16,994 bases of DNA from Planctomycetota bacterium (GTDB lineage Bacteria > Planctomycetota > Planctomycetia > Isosphaerales > Isosphaeraceae): positions 1 to 16,994 of the forward strand of contig JAKAUH010000424.1 of the NCBI GenBank assembly GCA_021818605.1, given 5' to 3'. Below are positions 1-8,209 of this stretch, piece by piece. A program made the translations under genes and the position numbers. The notes under the pieces are model-generated. The model had not been told where the DNA came from, did not search any database, and worked only from the letters and a program-made list of their open reading frames with translations. Position 1 is the stretch's first letter. The number at the start of each line of letters is the position of its first letter.

Positions 1-1
1 C

Positions 2-1048
2 CAGGACCTGAATGCCGCTCTTCAGCTCGACCCGAAGAACGTCCCCGCACTCATCGAACGGTCATTCCTCTGGCAGTCCCGCAACCGGATGGACCTGGCC
101 CTGAAGGACGTCGACCGCGCGGTGCAGGTCAATCCCAACGCAGCTGACGCGTACCTCGAGCGCGGGGTCTACCGCTACCGTCTCAAGGATCACCAGGACG
201 CCCTGGCCGACCTCGACCGAGCGGCCGACCTCGGCTCGCGATCGATCTACATTCCCCTGGTGAGGGGTTCCATCTTCGTCGAGCGCCGGGACCTGGACGA
301 TGCCCAGCGCGCCTTCGAGAATGCGATCGTCATCGATCCCAGGAGCTTCGACGCGCACCTGATGCTCGGCTCGGTCCAGCTCCTGCGAGCGAAGGCGACG
401 CTGGCCGTCACGACGTTTTCCCGCGCGATCAAGCTCGAGCCCGCTCAGGGCGGCGGCTATGGCGGCCGAGCAGTCGCCTACATGAGCCTCGGCCAGCACC
501 GCGAGGCACTCGAGGATCTGAACAAGGCCATCCAGTTCGACTCGATGCGGGCCGACCTTTTCCGCGACCGCGGGCAGATCTACGCGATGCAAACCCAGTG
601 GAACCAGGCGCTCGCCGACCTTGACACGGCTCTGCACATCGACCCTGGCGACGTCGAGGCCAACGTCGCGCTGTCCTGGATCCTCGCCACCTGCGACGAG
701 CTCAAGCTCCGCGACGGCGCCCGCGCCGTGGCGCTGGGCACTCGCGCCTGCGAGTTAACCCAGTGGAAGTCCGCTCGCCCGCTGGCCACGCTCGCCGCCG
801 CCTTCGCCGAGAAGGGGGATTTCAAATCCGCCCAGCAGATGCAGGTCAAGGCCATCGAGCTGACCCAGGAGAAGGACCCGATCCGCAATTACTACCGGGC
901 GTGCCTCAATCGCTACACCTCCCGCAAGCCCTGGCACCGTCTCACGCCGCTCGAGGAGCTGGGCCTGCGCCGCTATCGCTCGCCCGCCCGCTCGGCCGCG
1001 CCGCAGGACGACAACGTCAAGCGCACCGGAGCCCAGCGGCCGCAGTAA
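2..1048 (+). CDS. TPR-repeat protein (5' end outside window)
   Basis: The frame is open from base 2 and gives 348 visible residues, so the true start lies upstream. About eight tetratricopeptide units of roughly 34 residues follow each other, with the usual spacing of small residues and endings such as AIVIDPRS, AIKLEPAQ, AIQFDSMR and ALHIDPGD. Such repeats form a helical scaffold for protein-protein binding. The C-terminal part (ATCDELKLRDGARAVALG, then ACELTQWKSA and AAAFAEKGDFKSAQ) matches the end commonly seen on planctomycete TPR proteins. This is recognition from memory, not a search. No catalytic domain, signal peptide or membrane segment is visible in this part; one could lie in the missing N-terminus. 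The gene converges on the DUF1501 gene, with 244 bases between the two stop codons. The partner protein is unknown. Confidence 0.9.
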   Translation, partial: QDLNAALQLDPKNVPALIERSFLWQSRNRMDLALKDVDRAVQVNPNAADAYLERGVYRYRLKDHQDALADLDRAADLGSRSIYIPLVRGSIFVERRDLDDAQRAFENAIVIDPRSFDAHLMLGSVQLLRAKATLAVTTFSRAIKLEPAQGGGYGGRAVAYMSLGQHREALEDLNKAIQFDSMRADLFRDRGQIYAMQTQWNQALADLDTALHIDPGDVEANVALSWILATCDELKLRDGARAVALGTRACELTQWKSARPLATLAAAFAEKGDFKSAQQMQVKAIELTQEKDPIRNYYRACLNRYTSRKPWHRLTPLEELGLRRYRSPARSAAPQDDNVKRTGAQRPQ

Positions 1049-1121
1049 TTTTCGGGCACCTCTCGCTGAACACCACCTGGATCGTGCCGGGCATTTCTGC
1101 ATCGATCCGCGCCCAGTCGAG

Positions 1122-1137
1122 GCCGAACAAGTTCGGC
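1122..1137. repeat. Perfect 7-bp inverted repeat between convergent genes
   Basis: GCCGAAC, AA, GTTCGGC lies in the 244-base gap between two convergent genes. As RNA it would form a 6-bp stem with a CAAG loop on the + strand. No T-run follows on either strand, so it is not a classical intrinsic terminator. It could still help end transcription from both sides, or be a dyad protein-binding site. Nothing else is recognised in the gap. Confidence 0.35.
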
Positions 1138-1292
1138 GCGATCCGTGGTGGCGTCCGGCGAGGAGTCTCGATTGACTTGCCGTTCTTCCCTCTCTTCTCT
1201 CTGCTCGTCGGAATCGATTTCTTCACAAGATCTCAACCACGAACCTGCTGATGCGTCCCGGACTGATCGGAAAGCATCCGCGGGCTTGTGAA

Positions 1293-2660
1293 TCACATTA
1301 GCTCGCGGATTGGCTCGCGATCGTCGATGAGCGTCATCGGCCGGCCGCCGCGATCGGCAACGGTCGTCGCCGGGTCGATGCCCAGATGCCGATAGAGCGT
1401 GGCGAACACGCTCTGGAACGACACCGGCCGATCGACGACATAGGCCGCCTGCCTGTCCGTCGCGCCAACGAACTGCCCCGTGCGCAGGCCGCCGCCGGCC
1501 AGCAGGGCACAGTTCACCGCAGGCCAGTGGTCGCGGCCAGCGTCCTTGTTCACGAGCGGCGTCCGGCCGAACTCGCCCCAGACCACCACCGAGACATCCC
1601 GATCCAGCCCGCGGCGATGCAGATCCTCGACCAGTGCCGAAAGGGCCATGTCGAGCTTGGGAATGCGATGGCGGTTGGTCGAGAAGTTGTTCCTGTGCGT
1701 ATCCCAGCGGCCGAAGCTGATCGTGACGACCCGCGCGCCGGCCTCGACCAGCCGCCGGGCCATCAGGAAGTGGTCCATGCAGCACGGCGGGCCGTCCTGC
1801 TCGGGCTTCATGTCGCCGATCCCGTACCGGGCGCGGATCCTCGGATCTTCCTTGGTCACGTCGAGCGCCTCATACACCCGGCGCGACGTCAAGACCTCGA
1901 AGGCCCGCTGGCTGAAGCTATCCAGCCCGCGCACGGCGTCGTCGTGGTCGAACTCACGGCGGAAGCCATCAAGCTGGCCGAGCAAGGACCGCCGGCTGGC
2001 CAGCCGGGCCGGATCGAGCGCGGCCACGTCCAGGCTCAGGCCCGCCCCGCCCGTTCCATACTTCCCCTTCGACTCGGCACGGAACGGCGTGAACGGGGCA
2101 TGCGGCAGACCGAGATACCCCGGCTCACCCGGATTGCCCCACCGTGGCTCGCCGGTCCTCGGCGACAGCCCCACGAAGGTCGGCACGTCGGGATGCACCG
2201 GTCCCTTCAGCCGCGAAACGACCGATCCCAGGCTCGGCCGGCCGCCCTGAGCCTTGCTGATCATGTCCTTGTACCCAGTCAGGCACTGGCCGGCCGAGTG
2301 GTCCGGACCGGCCCCGACGATCGACCGGATCACCGCGAAGCGATCCATCATCCCCGCCAGCCGCGGCATGTGCTCGCAGATGTTCAGACCCGGGACGTTC
2401 GTCGGGATCGGCCGGAACTCGCCCCGAATCCCCTCGGGTGCGTCCGGCTTCAGGTCGAACATGTCCTGGTGCGGCGGCCCGCCAGCCAGGAAGATCATGA
2501 TGACCGCCTTGTGTGAGTGCCGGATGCCAGCCTGGCTCTCCGCCCGCAACAACGCGGGTAGCGATAGACCCCCGAGGGCCAGTCCGCCGATCCTCAAGAA
2601 ATCGCGCCGCGTCACGCCGTCGCAGTATCCTGTCCGCGCCGGTCCGAAGAGGCTCAACAT
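1293..2660 (-). CDS. DUF1501 family protein, Tat-exported
   Basis: 455 residues. Residues 17-22 read TRRDFL, followed by the hydrophobic stretch GGLALGGLSLPALL. This is a twin-arginine signal, so export in folded form is likely. The body has the DUF1501 hallmarks: FLAGGPPHQDMFDLKPDAP near the N-terminus, a central VVTISFGRWDTH, and VVWGEFGRTP followed by GRDHWP and LAGGG near the C-terminus. The family is structurally related to alkaline phosphatase/sulfatase-type proteins, but its reaction is not established. I chose ATG 2660 because GGAAGG lies about 11 bases upstream and the start then matches planctomycete relatives; a GTG at 2684 would add eight residues. DUF1501 genes usually sit beside a DUF1549/DUF1553 gene, but none is adjacent here. 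Confidence 0.92.
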   Translation of the reverse strand: MLSLFGPARTGYCDGVTRRDFLRIGGLALGGLSLPALLRAESQAGIRHSHKAVIMIFLAGGPPHQDMFDLKPDAPEGIRGEFRPIPTNVPGLNICEHMPRLAGMMDRFAVIRSIVGAGPDHSAGQCLTGYKDMISKAQGGRPSLGSVVSRLKGPVHPDVPTFVGLSPRTGEPRWGNPGEPGYLGLPHAPFTPFRAESKGKYGTGGAGLSLDVAALDPARLASRRSLLGQLDGFRREFDHDDAVRGLDSFSQRAFEVLTSRRVYEALDVTKEDPRIRARYGIGDMKPEQDGPPCCMDHFLMARRLVEAGARVVTISFGRWDTHRNNFSTNRHRIPKLDMALSALVEDLHRRGLDRDVSVVVWGEFGRTPLVNKDAGRDHWPAVNCALLAGGGLRTGQFVGATDRQAAYVVDRPVSFQSVFATLYRHLGIDPATTVADRGGRPMTLIDDREPIRELM

Positions 2661-2716
2661 GGCGTTAGCCCTTCCTTCCCGCACTTCACCGACCGTCTAG
2701 CCGGTGTTTAACATTG

Positions 2717-2745
2717 ATTTTGCGCCCGATTCGCGGGTTTGGCAA
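2717..2745 (-). promoter_or_regulatory. Candidate sigma70-type promoter for the 1293-2660 gene
   Basis: Reading the minus strand, TTGCCA (2745-2740; five of six match TTGACA) is followed after 17 bases by CAAAAT (2722-2717; a weak match to TATAAT). The -10 box lies about 57 bases before the ATG at 2660. The spacer contains CCCGCGAATCGGG, a short imperfect dyad that could bind a regulator. This is a match by eye, and planctomycete promoters are poorly defined. Confidence 0.3.
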
Positions 2746-3123
2746 ACGGCCGCGCTCGCGACGATGCTTTTCGTAAACCTTTCAATCCCATGGTGATCGA
2801 GAATCGACACGACGACCACCGCCGTCATCCTGTGGTGTCACAGGCGGCCGATCCGCACCGTATTTTCGATCACTCCCTCGCCCCCATGTGCCCATGAAGG
2901 GGGCAAATCATTCGCTCGCCACCGATACCTCCTCGTCATCCTGACGGCGGGTCTCGACACCTTCGAGAGTGTAGGCAGGACACTCCCACTCGGTATCTTC
3001 ATCGACCAAACGAAGGTCGGGACTTTCCTCTTCTCCCCATTCCGCAAAATTCAGGGCCCGGGTCGGCGCACATCCTCGTCCCCTTGGTCTAGCCGGATCG
3101 CCCCGGCCGCCAAGATCCCAACG

Positions 3124-3176
3124 AAACGGGAAAAGCCTCCCTATCACGGGTGGCTGTTCCCGTTTGATCGAGGCTT
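3124..3176. repeat. Two interlocked inverted repeats (pseudoknot-like order)
   Basis: Arm A AAACGGGAA (3124-3132) pairs with TTCCCGTTT (3157-3165). Arm B AAGCCTC (3133-3139) pairs with GAGGCTT (3170-3176). The order is A, B, A', B', so the 9-bp and 7-bp stems are either two halves of an H-type pseudoknot or mutually exclusive hairpins. They start about 50 bases after the stop codon of the ASPIC/UnbV gene on the minus strand. That placement suits a 3'-end structure. Short arms like these can arise by chance. Confidence 0.4.
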
Positions 3177-3225
3177 CCCACCTCCATTCTACGACATCTC
3201 CGCCCGACATGTTCGCTCGATCAGA

Positions 3226-5019
3226 TTACCGCGGAGCCTGCACTTCCTTGATGTGATGCACTCGGTCGGTAGGAAGATCGCGAAGAGTGGTCGTCTTGCC
3301 TGAAGGCCAGGTGATCCGTATCTCGTCGGCCTTGCCGGCTTTCCCGAGGCCGAAGGTCAGGGGCAGCTCGACCGACGAGAGATAGCTCCTGGACGGGAAG
3401 AGCTGGGTGCGGCACACGGTCTCGCCGCGCTGGAACTCGACTCGAGCGCCGATGGCATCACGATTCGACGACTTGCCGTCTCCCTCGAGCACGAGGCGGA
3501 TCCAGTGGTTGGCATTGCCGCCATCATTGCGGAACAGACGAGGCGTGTTGTTGTTCACCGTGATCACGACGTCCAGGTCGCCATCGCCGTCGATGTCGGC
3601 GTAGGCGCAGCCGCGGCCCACGATCGGCCGGAACAGGTCCTCGCCGGCCTGCTGCGGCCGGACCAGCGTGTAGAGGTTCCGGCCCGGCCGGCCCGAGTTC
3701 CAGAAAAGCTGCACCGACTGCTCGTAGTGCTCGCTGGCCTGCACCTTTGAGATCTCGGGCTCGAGGTGCCCGTTGGCCGACAGTAAGTCGGGCCGGCCGT
3801 CGAGGTCGTAATCGAAGAAGAACAGGCCGAACTTCAGCGGCGGCTGAGTGGGAGCGCCCAGGCCGTACAGATTGGCCACGTCCGAGAACACCATCGACGA
3901 CGGCTGGTCGCTCACATAGAGCGCCGTCATCTCGTTGGCGAAGTTGCCGATCGCCAGCGCCAGCCGGTCGTCGTTGAGCGGATGGGCCCAGTCAGCGCCC
4001 ATGCCCCCGCGAGGACCGCCCGACTGATCGAACGCCACGCCCGCGAGGATCGACATCTCCTCGAATTTGCCGCCCCCCCTGTTCTTGAACAGGAAGTTCT
4101 GGACCGTATCGTTGGCCACCGCGATATCCACCAGCCCGTCGCCGTCGACGTCCTGGGGCGCGACGCCCAGCGACTTGCCCACCGCGACGCCCAGGTCGGG
4201 CGTCTTGACCTGCACGCCCGATTGCGCGCTGATATCCACAAACCGGTCGCCGTCATTGCGAAGCAGGCAGCAGAACGACCCGCTGAATGACGTCGGCGGC
4301 CCGTACGCCCGACCCAGACCGGTGAGCTGGAATCCCTGCACCTTATCGATCTCAGGCGACCAGGTGATGTAGCTGGCGATGAACAGGTCGAGGTCGCCGT
4401 CGTTCTCGATATCAAGGAACGCCGCCCCGGTTAGCCAGCTTCGCGGCCCGCCTGCGTTGAATGACTCGGTGACGTCCTCGAAGTGCCCCTTGCCGTCGTT
4501 GCGGAACAGGTGCCCGCCGCCGACGCCCGTCACGTACAGATCCTCGTCGCCATCATTGTCGAAGTCGCCAACCGCCACGCCCTGACCGTAGAAGGTCTTA
4601 TCCAGTCCGGCCGCCTTCGTCACGTCCTCGAAGTGCCCTTTGCCGTCATTGCGATAAAGCGCCTGGGTGGGTTTTGGATTCACCTCGTGACGCGGCCAGT
4701 ACGACGAGTTCACGAGGAACAGGTCCTGATCGCCGTCGCGGTCATAATCCAGGAACGCCACACCGGCGCCCATCGTCTCGGGCAGGAGCTTCTCGCCGTT
4801 GGCGCCGTTGAAGTGACGGAACGTGATCCCGGCCTCCTCCGTGATATCCACGAACTTGACGTTCGGGATCGTCTCGGCGCGCACCTCGTCCGGGCGCCTC
4901 GGGGCCTGGGGCGTGGCGACGGTCTTCTTCGGCGGCTCGGGCCCGCACCCCGTGATCGCCAGGGGCAGCGTCATCAGGGCCGCGACCGCCGCGGCGCGTC
5001 CGATCAAATATCGACTCAT
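3226..5019 (-). CDS. CRTAC1-type ASPIC/UnbV lipoprotein with FG-GAP/VCBS repeats
   Basis: 597 residues. The N-terminus is a lipoprotein signal ending in AITGC, so Cys25 should be lipidated and the protein held at a membrane surface facing outward. Six calcium-loop blades follow: DYDRDGDQD, DFDNDGDED, DIENDGDLD, DVDGDGLVD, DYDLDGRPD and DIDGDGDLD, as in FG-GAP/VCBS propeller proteins. The last 110 or so residues are the ASPIC/UnbV domain: NHWIRLVLEG, RDAIGARVEF, SYLSSVELPLTFGLG and ITWPSGK. Such proteins are presumed binding or adhesion proteins; no enzyme activity is established. The ATG overlaps the stop of the upstream multiheme gene (ATGA), so the two are co-transcribed and probably translated in a fixed ratio. 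That makes physical partnership with the cytochrome plausible, as an inference. Confidence 0.93.
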   Translation of the reverse strand: MSRYLIGRAAAVAALMTLPLAITGCGPEPPKKTVATPQAPRRPDEVRAETIPNVKFVDITEEAGITFRHFNGANGEKLLPETMGAGVAFLDYDRDGDQDLFLVNSSYWPRHEVNPKPTQALYRNDGKGHFEDVTKAAGLDKTFYGQGVAVGDFDNDGDEDLYVTGVGGGHLFRNDGKGHFEDVTESFNAGGPRSWLTGAAFLDIENDGDLDLFIASYITWSPEIDKVQGFQLTGLGRAYGPPTSFSGSFCCLLRNDGDRFVDISAQSGVQVKTPDLGVAVGKSLGVAPQDVDGDGLVDIAVANDTVQNFLFKNRGGGKFEEMSILAGVAFDQSGGPRGGMGADWAHPLNDDRLALAIGNFANEMTALYVSDQPSSMVFSDVANLYGLGAPTQPPLKFGLFFFDYDLDGRPDLLSANGHLEPEISKVQASEHYEQSVQLFWNSGRPGRNLYTLVRPQQAGEDLFRPIVGRGCAYADIDGDGDLDVVITVNNNTPRLFRNDGGNANHWIRLVLEGDGKSSNRDAIGARVEFQRGETVCRTQLFPSRSYLSSVELPLTFGLGKAGKADEIRITWPSGKTTTLRDLPTDRVHHIKEVQAPR

Positions 5020-8000
5020 TCTCCGCTCTCCATCGGGTTGGCTTCGTGCGAGTGTGGGGGTGACGACGCCGCGCGCGCGGCGACTCCGCCGGCCGGCGAG
5101 TCAATCCCCGGCGCGCCGGGACGATTCATCGGGTGGATGACGATCGACTGGGCGTTCATGTTGGCCGCCGGGTCCTTCTTCCGCGCGGCCGCGAACGCCT
5201 GGCCCTCGGCCGTCTCATCCGGCTTGAGCCGCTCGTGCAGCCGGCGGTGCGTTGCCTCCAGGGCAAAGGCCAGTGCGCCGCGGGCCTCGGCGTCGGTCTC
5301 GGCGTCCCAGGCCGGGCCCAGGATCGCGACGACGTCGTGCAGCGGCTCGAGCCGCGACTGGTACTGCGGACGCGGCCCCTTCATGAATCGGTCGACGACC
5401 TCGCCCAGCCGCAATGCCAGCCCGACGCGCTGGGGTGCCTGGTCGGGTCCCTTCAAACCGGCCAGTTCGCGGGCGAGCTTCAGCAGCTCGTCGGGGTCGA
5501 CCGGGCCGCCGGGCCTCTTCGTCTGATCGCCCGCCTCGATCTTCACCCGCCCCCACGCCGGGTCGTGGTACGCCTGCGCCAGTCCGTAGTGTGCGGCCAC
5601 ATTCTCGGAGTCGATCGCCAGCGTCCGGCGATACGCGGCGATCGTCTTCTTCAGATAGTCGCGCCGCTCGTCGCTGTCGGCGGGGATCGCCGGGTCCTTT
5701 GACCGCAGGTAGAGCGCACCGGCCAGCTCGTTGATCACCATGTAGTCGAGGCTCAGGTCGATCTTCCGCTCGGGCACGCGGGTATTCAGCACGCTCTCGA
5801 AGTTCTGGATCGCCTCGTCGAGCATCGTGTTCCGCACGTTGATCTGCCCGGTGAGCCAGTTGATCACCCAGGGAGCCGGCGGCTCCTTGTGCGCCGCGGC
5901 CTTCTCGAGCGCGGCGAGCGCCTCGGGGATCCGGCCCTCCTTCTGATAGACCCGCGCCAGATTGACCCATCCGTCCGCGCGGCCGAGCTCGGCGACCTTC
6001 TGGAACACCTGCTCGGCCTGGCGCAGCTCGCCCTTCTGACCGCCCTTGGCCGGGCCTTCGAGCAACAGGCCGATGCCGTAGTCATTCCACCGCTGCCAGA
6101 CCGCTTCGATCGGCGAGGGAGCGTTCTTCGCCGCCGGGCCGCCGCGCACCGCGACGTCCACCGTGTCGTTTGCCATCACCACGATCGGCAGCTCCGGCCC
6201 CTTCCCCTTGCCGTAGATGTAATCCATGTAAGTCCGGTCAAACTTGCGATAGTTGACCTTCGCCTCGAGCGTGATCGGCCCCTGGATACCCTTCGGCATG
6301 TCGAGCCCGAAGTGGACGACCTGCCCCGCGCCGGGCGGGATCTGCTTGTTGTAGAGCGGGACGAAGATGTCCTGCGGATTGCGCCGGTCGATCCGGTTGC
6401 CGTGCCGGTCCAGCATGTAGACGTTGATGAAATGCGAGTAGGGATCGACCTTCCCGGCCGCGTCGATCCCGCCCGAGTGGCCGATGATCTTCCCGCCCGA
6501 GCGTGCGGTCAGCTCAACCCAGATCTCATTCGAGTCGACCGTCCCCTGGCTGAACAGATGGCCCACACCGAGTGTCCGAACCACGACCTCGACCAGGTAC
6601 TTCCCGCCCGGCTCGAGCGTGGGTGCCTCGGGCCGAAGCGGGGCCACGAGCCGCCCGTCAATCGCGCCCCCCTCGCGCCGTCCGACGACGTCCCCACGCA
6701 CCTTCTTGCCGGCCAGATACCGCGCATGCCGCTCGGCCGACTCCTTATCTCCCAGGATCGCCGCCAGCCCCGTGTCGGACCCGACGAAGAAGTGGTCGTG
6801 GATCTCGCGCCCGCCCTTGCCGTCGAAGTCCTGCGCACCGAAATCGGTCGACGGCTTAAGCCCCATGTGACACTCGGTGCACGTCGTCTTCGCCACGTCG
6901 GGATAATAGAAGCTCCTCGCCCCGTGACCCGAGACGCCCGAGAGCAGGTACGGGTCGTGGTGGTTCTGCCCCCGCACGAAGTCGCGGTAGTGGTTCAGTC
7001 CGTACGGCAGACCGACCTTGTGGCAGGTCGAGCAAAACTTCACCTGCCCGAGATTGTCCCTGTCCTTCATGAACGGTTTCATGAAGGTCTTCTTGTGCAT
7101 CTCGGGCTTCGCCTTCACCAGCGTCTGGTTGATCCACTGGAGCACCGGGTTCTCGCTGTAGGCGAACGGGTAATGCACCGGCTCCTCGATCGTGTACGCG
7201 GCATTCCCGCGCGTGTTGTTCACATTGGTGATCGCGTGGCAGCCCGTGCACGTGATCCCGGCCTGGCTCGTGGGATCGCTGACGTCGTCGTAATTGGGAT
7301 CGTCAAACGCTCCCGAGAAGAACGGCACCAGATCGTGACACCCGGCGCACCACCGCGCGGGCTGGGTATTGCCGTCGCGCTTGAGCGAAACCTGCCGCGT
7401 CTCGCGCACGCTCGCCAGGTACGGCTTGTTGTTGAACGAGCTGTTGTGATGCGCCGAGTGATACCAGCCGTCGTACGCGTCCTTGTGGCACTTCATGCAG
7501 TACTCGTCCATCATCAGCGTCTTCGCCGGGATGAACTTGCCGTTGGCGGTGACCGCCTCGGAGGGATAGAAATACTGCTTCCCCTCCTTCGGCCCCGTCA
7601 CGCCGAACGCCCGCGGATCCTCGCGGTGCAGGATCGCCATCAGTACGATAAACGCCGCCACGGCCACGCCGAACCGACGGGCCCAGTGCCACCGGATCAT
7701 CGGCCCGGCCAGGCGGTGCTTGACATAAAGCCCGATCGCCGCGATTGGCGCCACCACGTGCAGCCAGTAGCCGACGTCGCGGATCCTCGGGTCCCGCACC
7801 TCGAACCCGCCGATCCGCACCAGGACCAGCCCCGAGATCAGGATCACGAGCGCCGCGGCCAGCAGGGCCAGTCCATAACGCACCGCCGCCCGATTTGGCC
7901 GCCGCCACGACGTCGCCAGGTGCGCAAAGCCGAACACCAGAAACGGCACCACCACCAGGAACCCGAGCGCCAGGTGCAATAAAACCATCAGCATGTAGAA

Positions 8001-8186
8001 GAACGTCTGCTGGGTGGTGCCCAGATACCAGGTCAGCCCCGTCACGCTGGCCAGGTAGACACCGTTGGCCCCCAGCACGGCAAAAGCGATGAGGATGACC
8101 CAGAGCAATGGCCGCAACTTCGACCCGATGGCCGGGGTGTAGGTCCTCCCGCGCCGATCTCGCATGGGCTGGACTTGTGCCGACAT
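5016..8186 (-). CDS. Membrane-anchored pentaheme c-type cytochrome with TPR tail
   Basis: 1056 residues. Five hydrophobic helices lie at about 27-48, 62-91, 103-124, 139-158 and 170-187. The positive N-terminus and the positive loops after helices 2 and 4 put the N-terminus inside and the rest outside. Helix 2 carries His71 and His89 and helix 4 carries His143 and His157, a pattern that could hold two b-type hemes (inference). Five CXXCH heme c motifs follow: CMKCH 230, CAGCH 280, CTGCH 313, CSTCH 385 and CTECH 436. Nearby extra histidines (YHSAHH, NHYRDF, HDHFF) are possible distal ligands. Residues about 520-680 look like a beta-rich domain, and about 720-880 are TPRs. The role is presumably electron transfer across or outside the membrane; the substrate is unknown. 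ATG 8186 has CGGAG nine bases upstream. It resembles cytochrome c554-type multiheme proteins only generally. Confidence 0.9.
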   Translation of the reverse strand: MSAQVQPMRDRRGRTYTPAIGSKLRPLLWVILIAFAVLGANGVYLASVTGLTWYLGTTQQTFFYMLMVLLHLALGFLVVVPFLVFGFAHLATSWRRPNRAAVRYGLALLAAALVILISGLVLVRIGGFEVRDPRIRDVGYWLHVVAPIAAIGLYVKHRLAGPMIRWHWARRFGVAVAAFIVLMAILHREDPRAFGVTGPKEGKQYFYPSEAVTANGKFIPAKTLMMDEYCMKCHKDAYDGWYHSAHHNSSFNNKPYLASVRETRQVSLKRDGNTQPARWCAGCHDLVPFFSGAFDDPNYDDVSDPTSQAGITCTGCHAITNVNNTRGNAAYTIEEPVHYPFAYSENPVLQWINQTLVKAKPEMHKKTFMKPFMKDRDNLGQVKFCSTCHKVGLPYGLNHYRDFVRGQNHHDPYLLSGVSGHGARSFYYPDVAKTTCTECHMGLKPSTDFGAQDFDGKGGREIHDHFFVGSDTGLAAILGDKESAERHARYLAGKKVRGDVVGRREGGAIDGRLVAPLRPEAPTLEPGGKYLVEVVVRTLGVGHLFSQGTVDSNEIWVELTARSGGKIIGHSGGIDAAGKVDPYSHFINVYMLDRHGNRIDRRNPQDIFVPLYNKQIPPGAGQVVHFGLDMPKGIQGPITLEAKVNYRKFDRTYMDYIYGKGKGPELPIVVMANDTVDVAVRGGPAAKNAPSPIEAVWQRWNDYGIGLLLEGPAKGGQKGELRQAEQVFQKVAELGRADGWVNLARVYQKEGRIPEALAALEKAAAHKEPPAPWVINWLTGQINVRNTMLDEAIQNFESVLNTRVPERKIDLSLDYMVINELAGALYLRSKDPAIPADSDERRDYLKKTIAAYRRTLAIDSENVAAHYGLAQAYHDPAWGRVKIEAGDQTKRPGGPVDPDELLKLARELAGLKGPDQAPQRVGLALRLGEVVDRFMKGPRPQYQSRLEPLHDVVAILGPAWDAETDAEARGALAFALEATHRRLHERLKPDETAEGQAFAAARKKDPAANMNAQSIVIHPMNRPGAPGIDSPAGGVAARAASSPPHSHEANPMESGE

Positions 8187-8209
8187 GGACGAGCACTCCG
8201 ATTCGAGAT

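Larger units (their letters stand above)
2661..3225. other. 565-base stretch without a convincing gene; several inverted repeats
   Basis: This stretch separates the DUF1501 gene from the ASPIC/UnbV gene, both on the minus strand, so it holds the 3' end of one transcript and the leader of the next. I see a candidate promoter at 2717-2745. There are small hairpins: CCTGTG-GTGT-CACAGG at 2829-2844, and GCCCCC/GGGGGC at 2880-2885 and 2899-2904. Two interlocked stems lie at 3124-3176. An open minus-strand frame of about 100 codons (2908-3210) is not supported by a ribosome site or by the GC-rich third positions of the neighbours. It ends in an acidic tail. Confidence 0.6.

Noticed and set aside
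2908..3210. Minus-strand open frame of 100 codons between the DUF1501 and ASPIC/UnbV genes
   Set aside because: No clear ribosome site, mixed third-position bases unlike the neighbours, and a proline/arginine-rich middle typical of chance frames. The acidic tail is noted as a finding but is not enough to call a gene.
5889..7982. Plus-strand frame of nearly 700 codons antisense to the cytochrome gene
   Set aside because: Long antisense frames are expected opposite GC-rich genes. The product is a low-complexity Arg/Val/Leu mix, while the minus strand shows heme motifs, membrane helices and TPRs.
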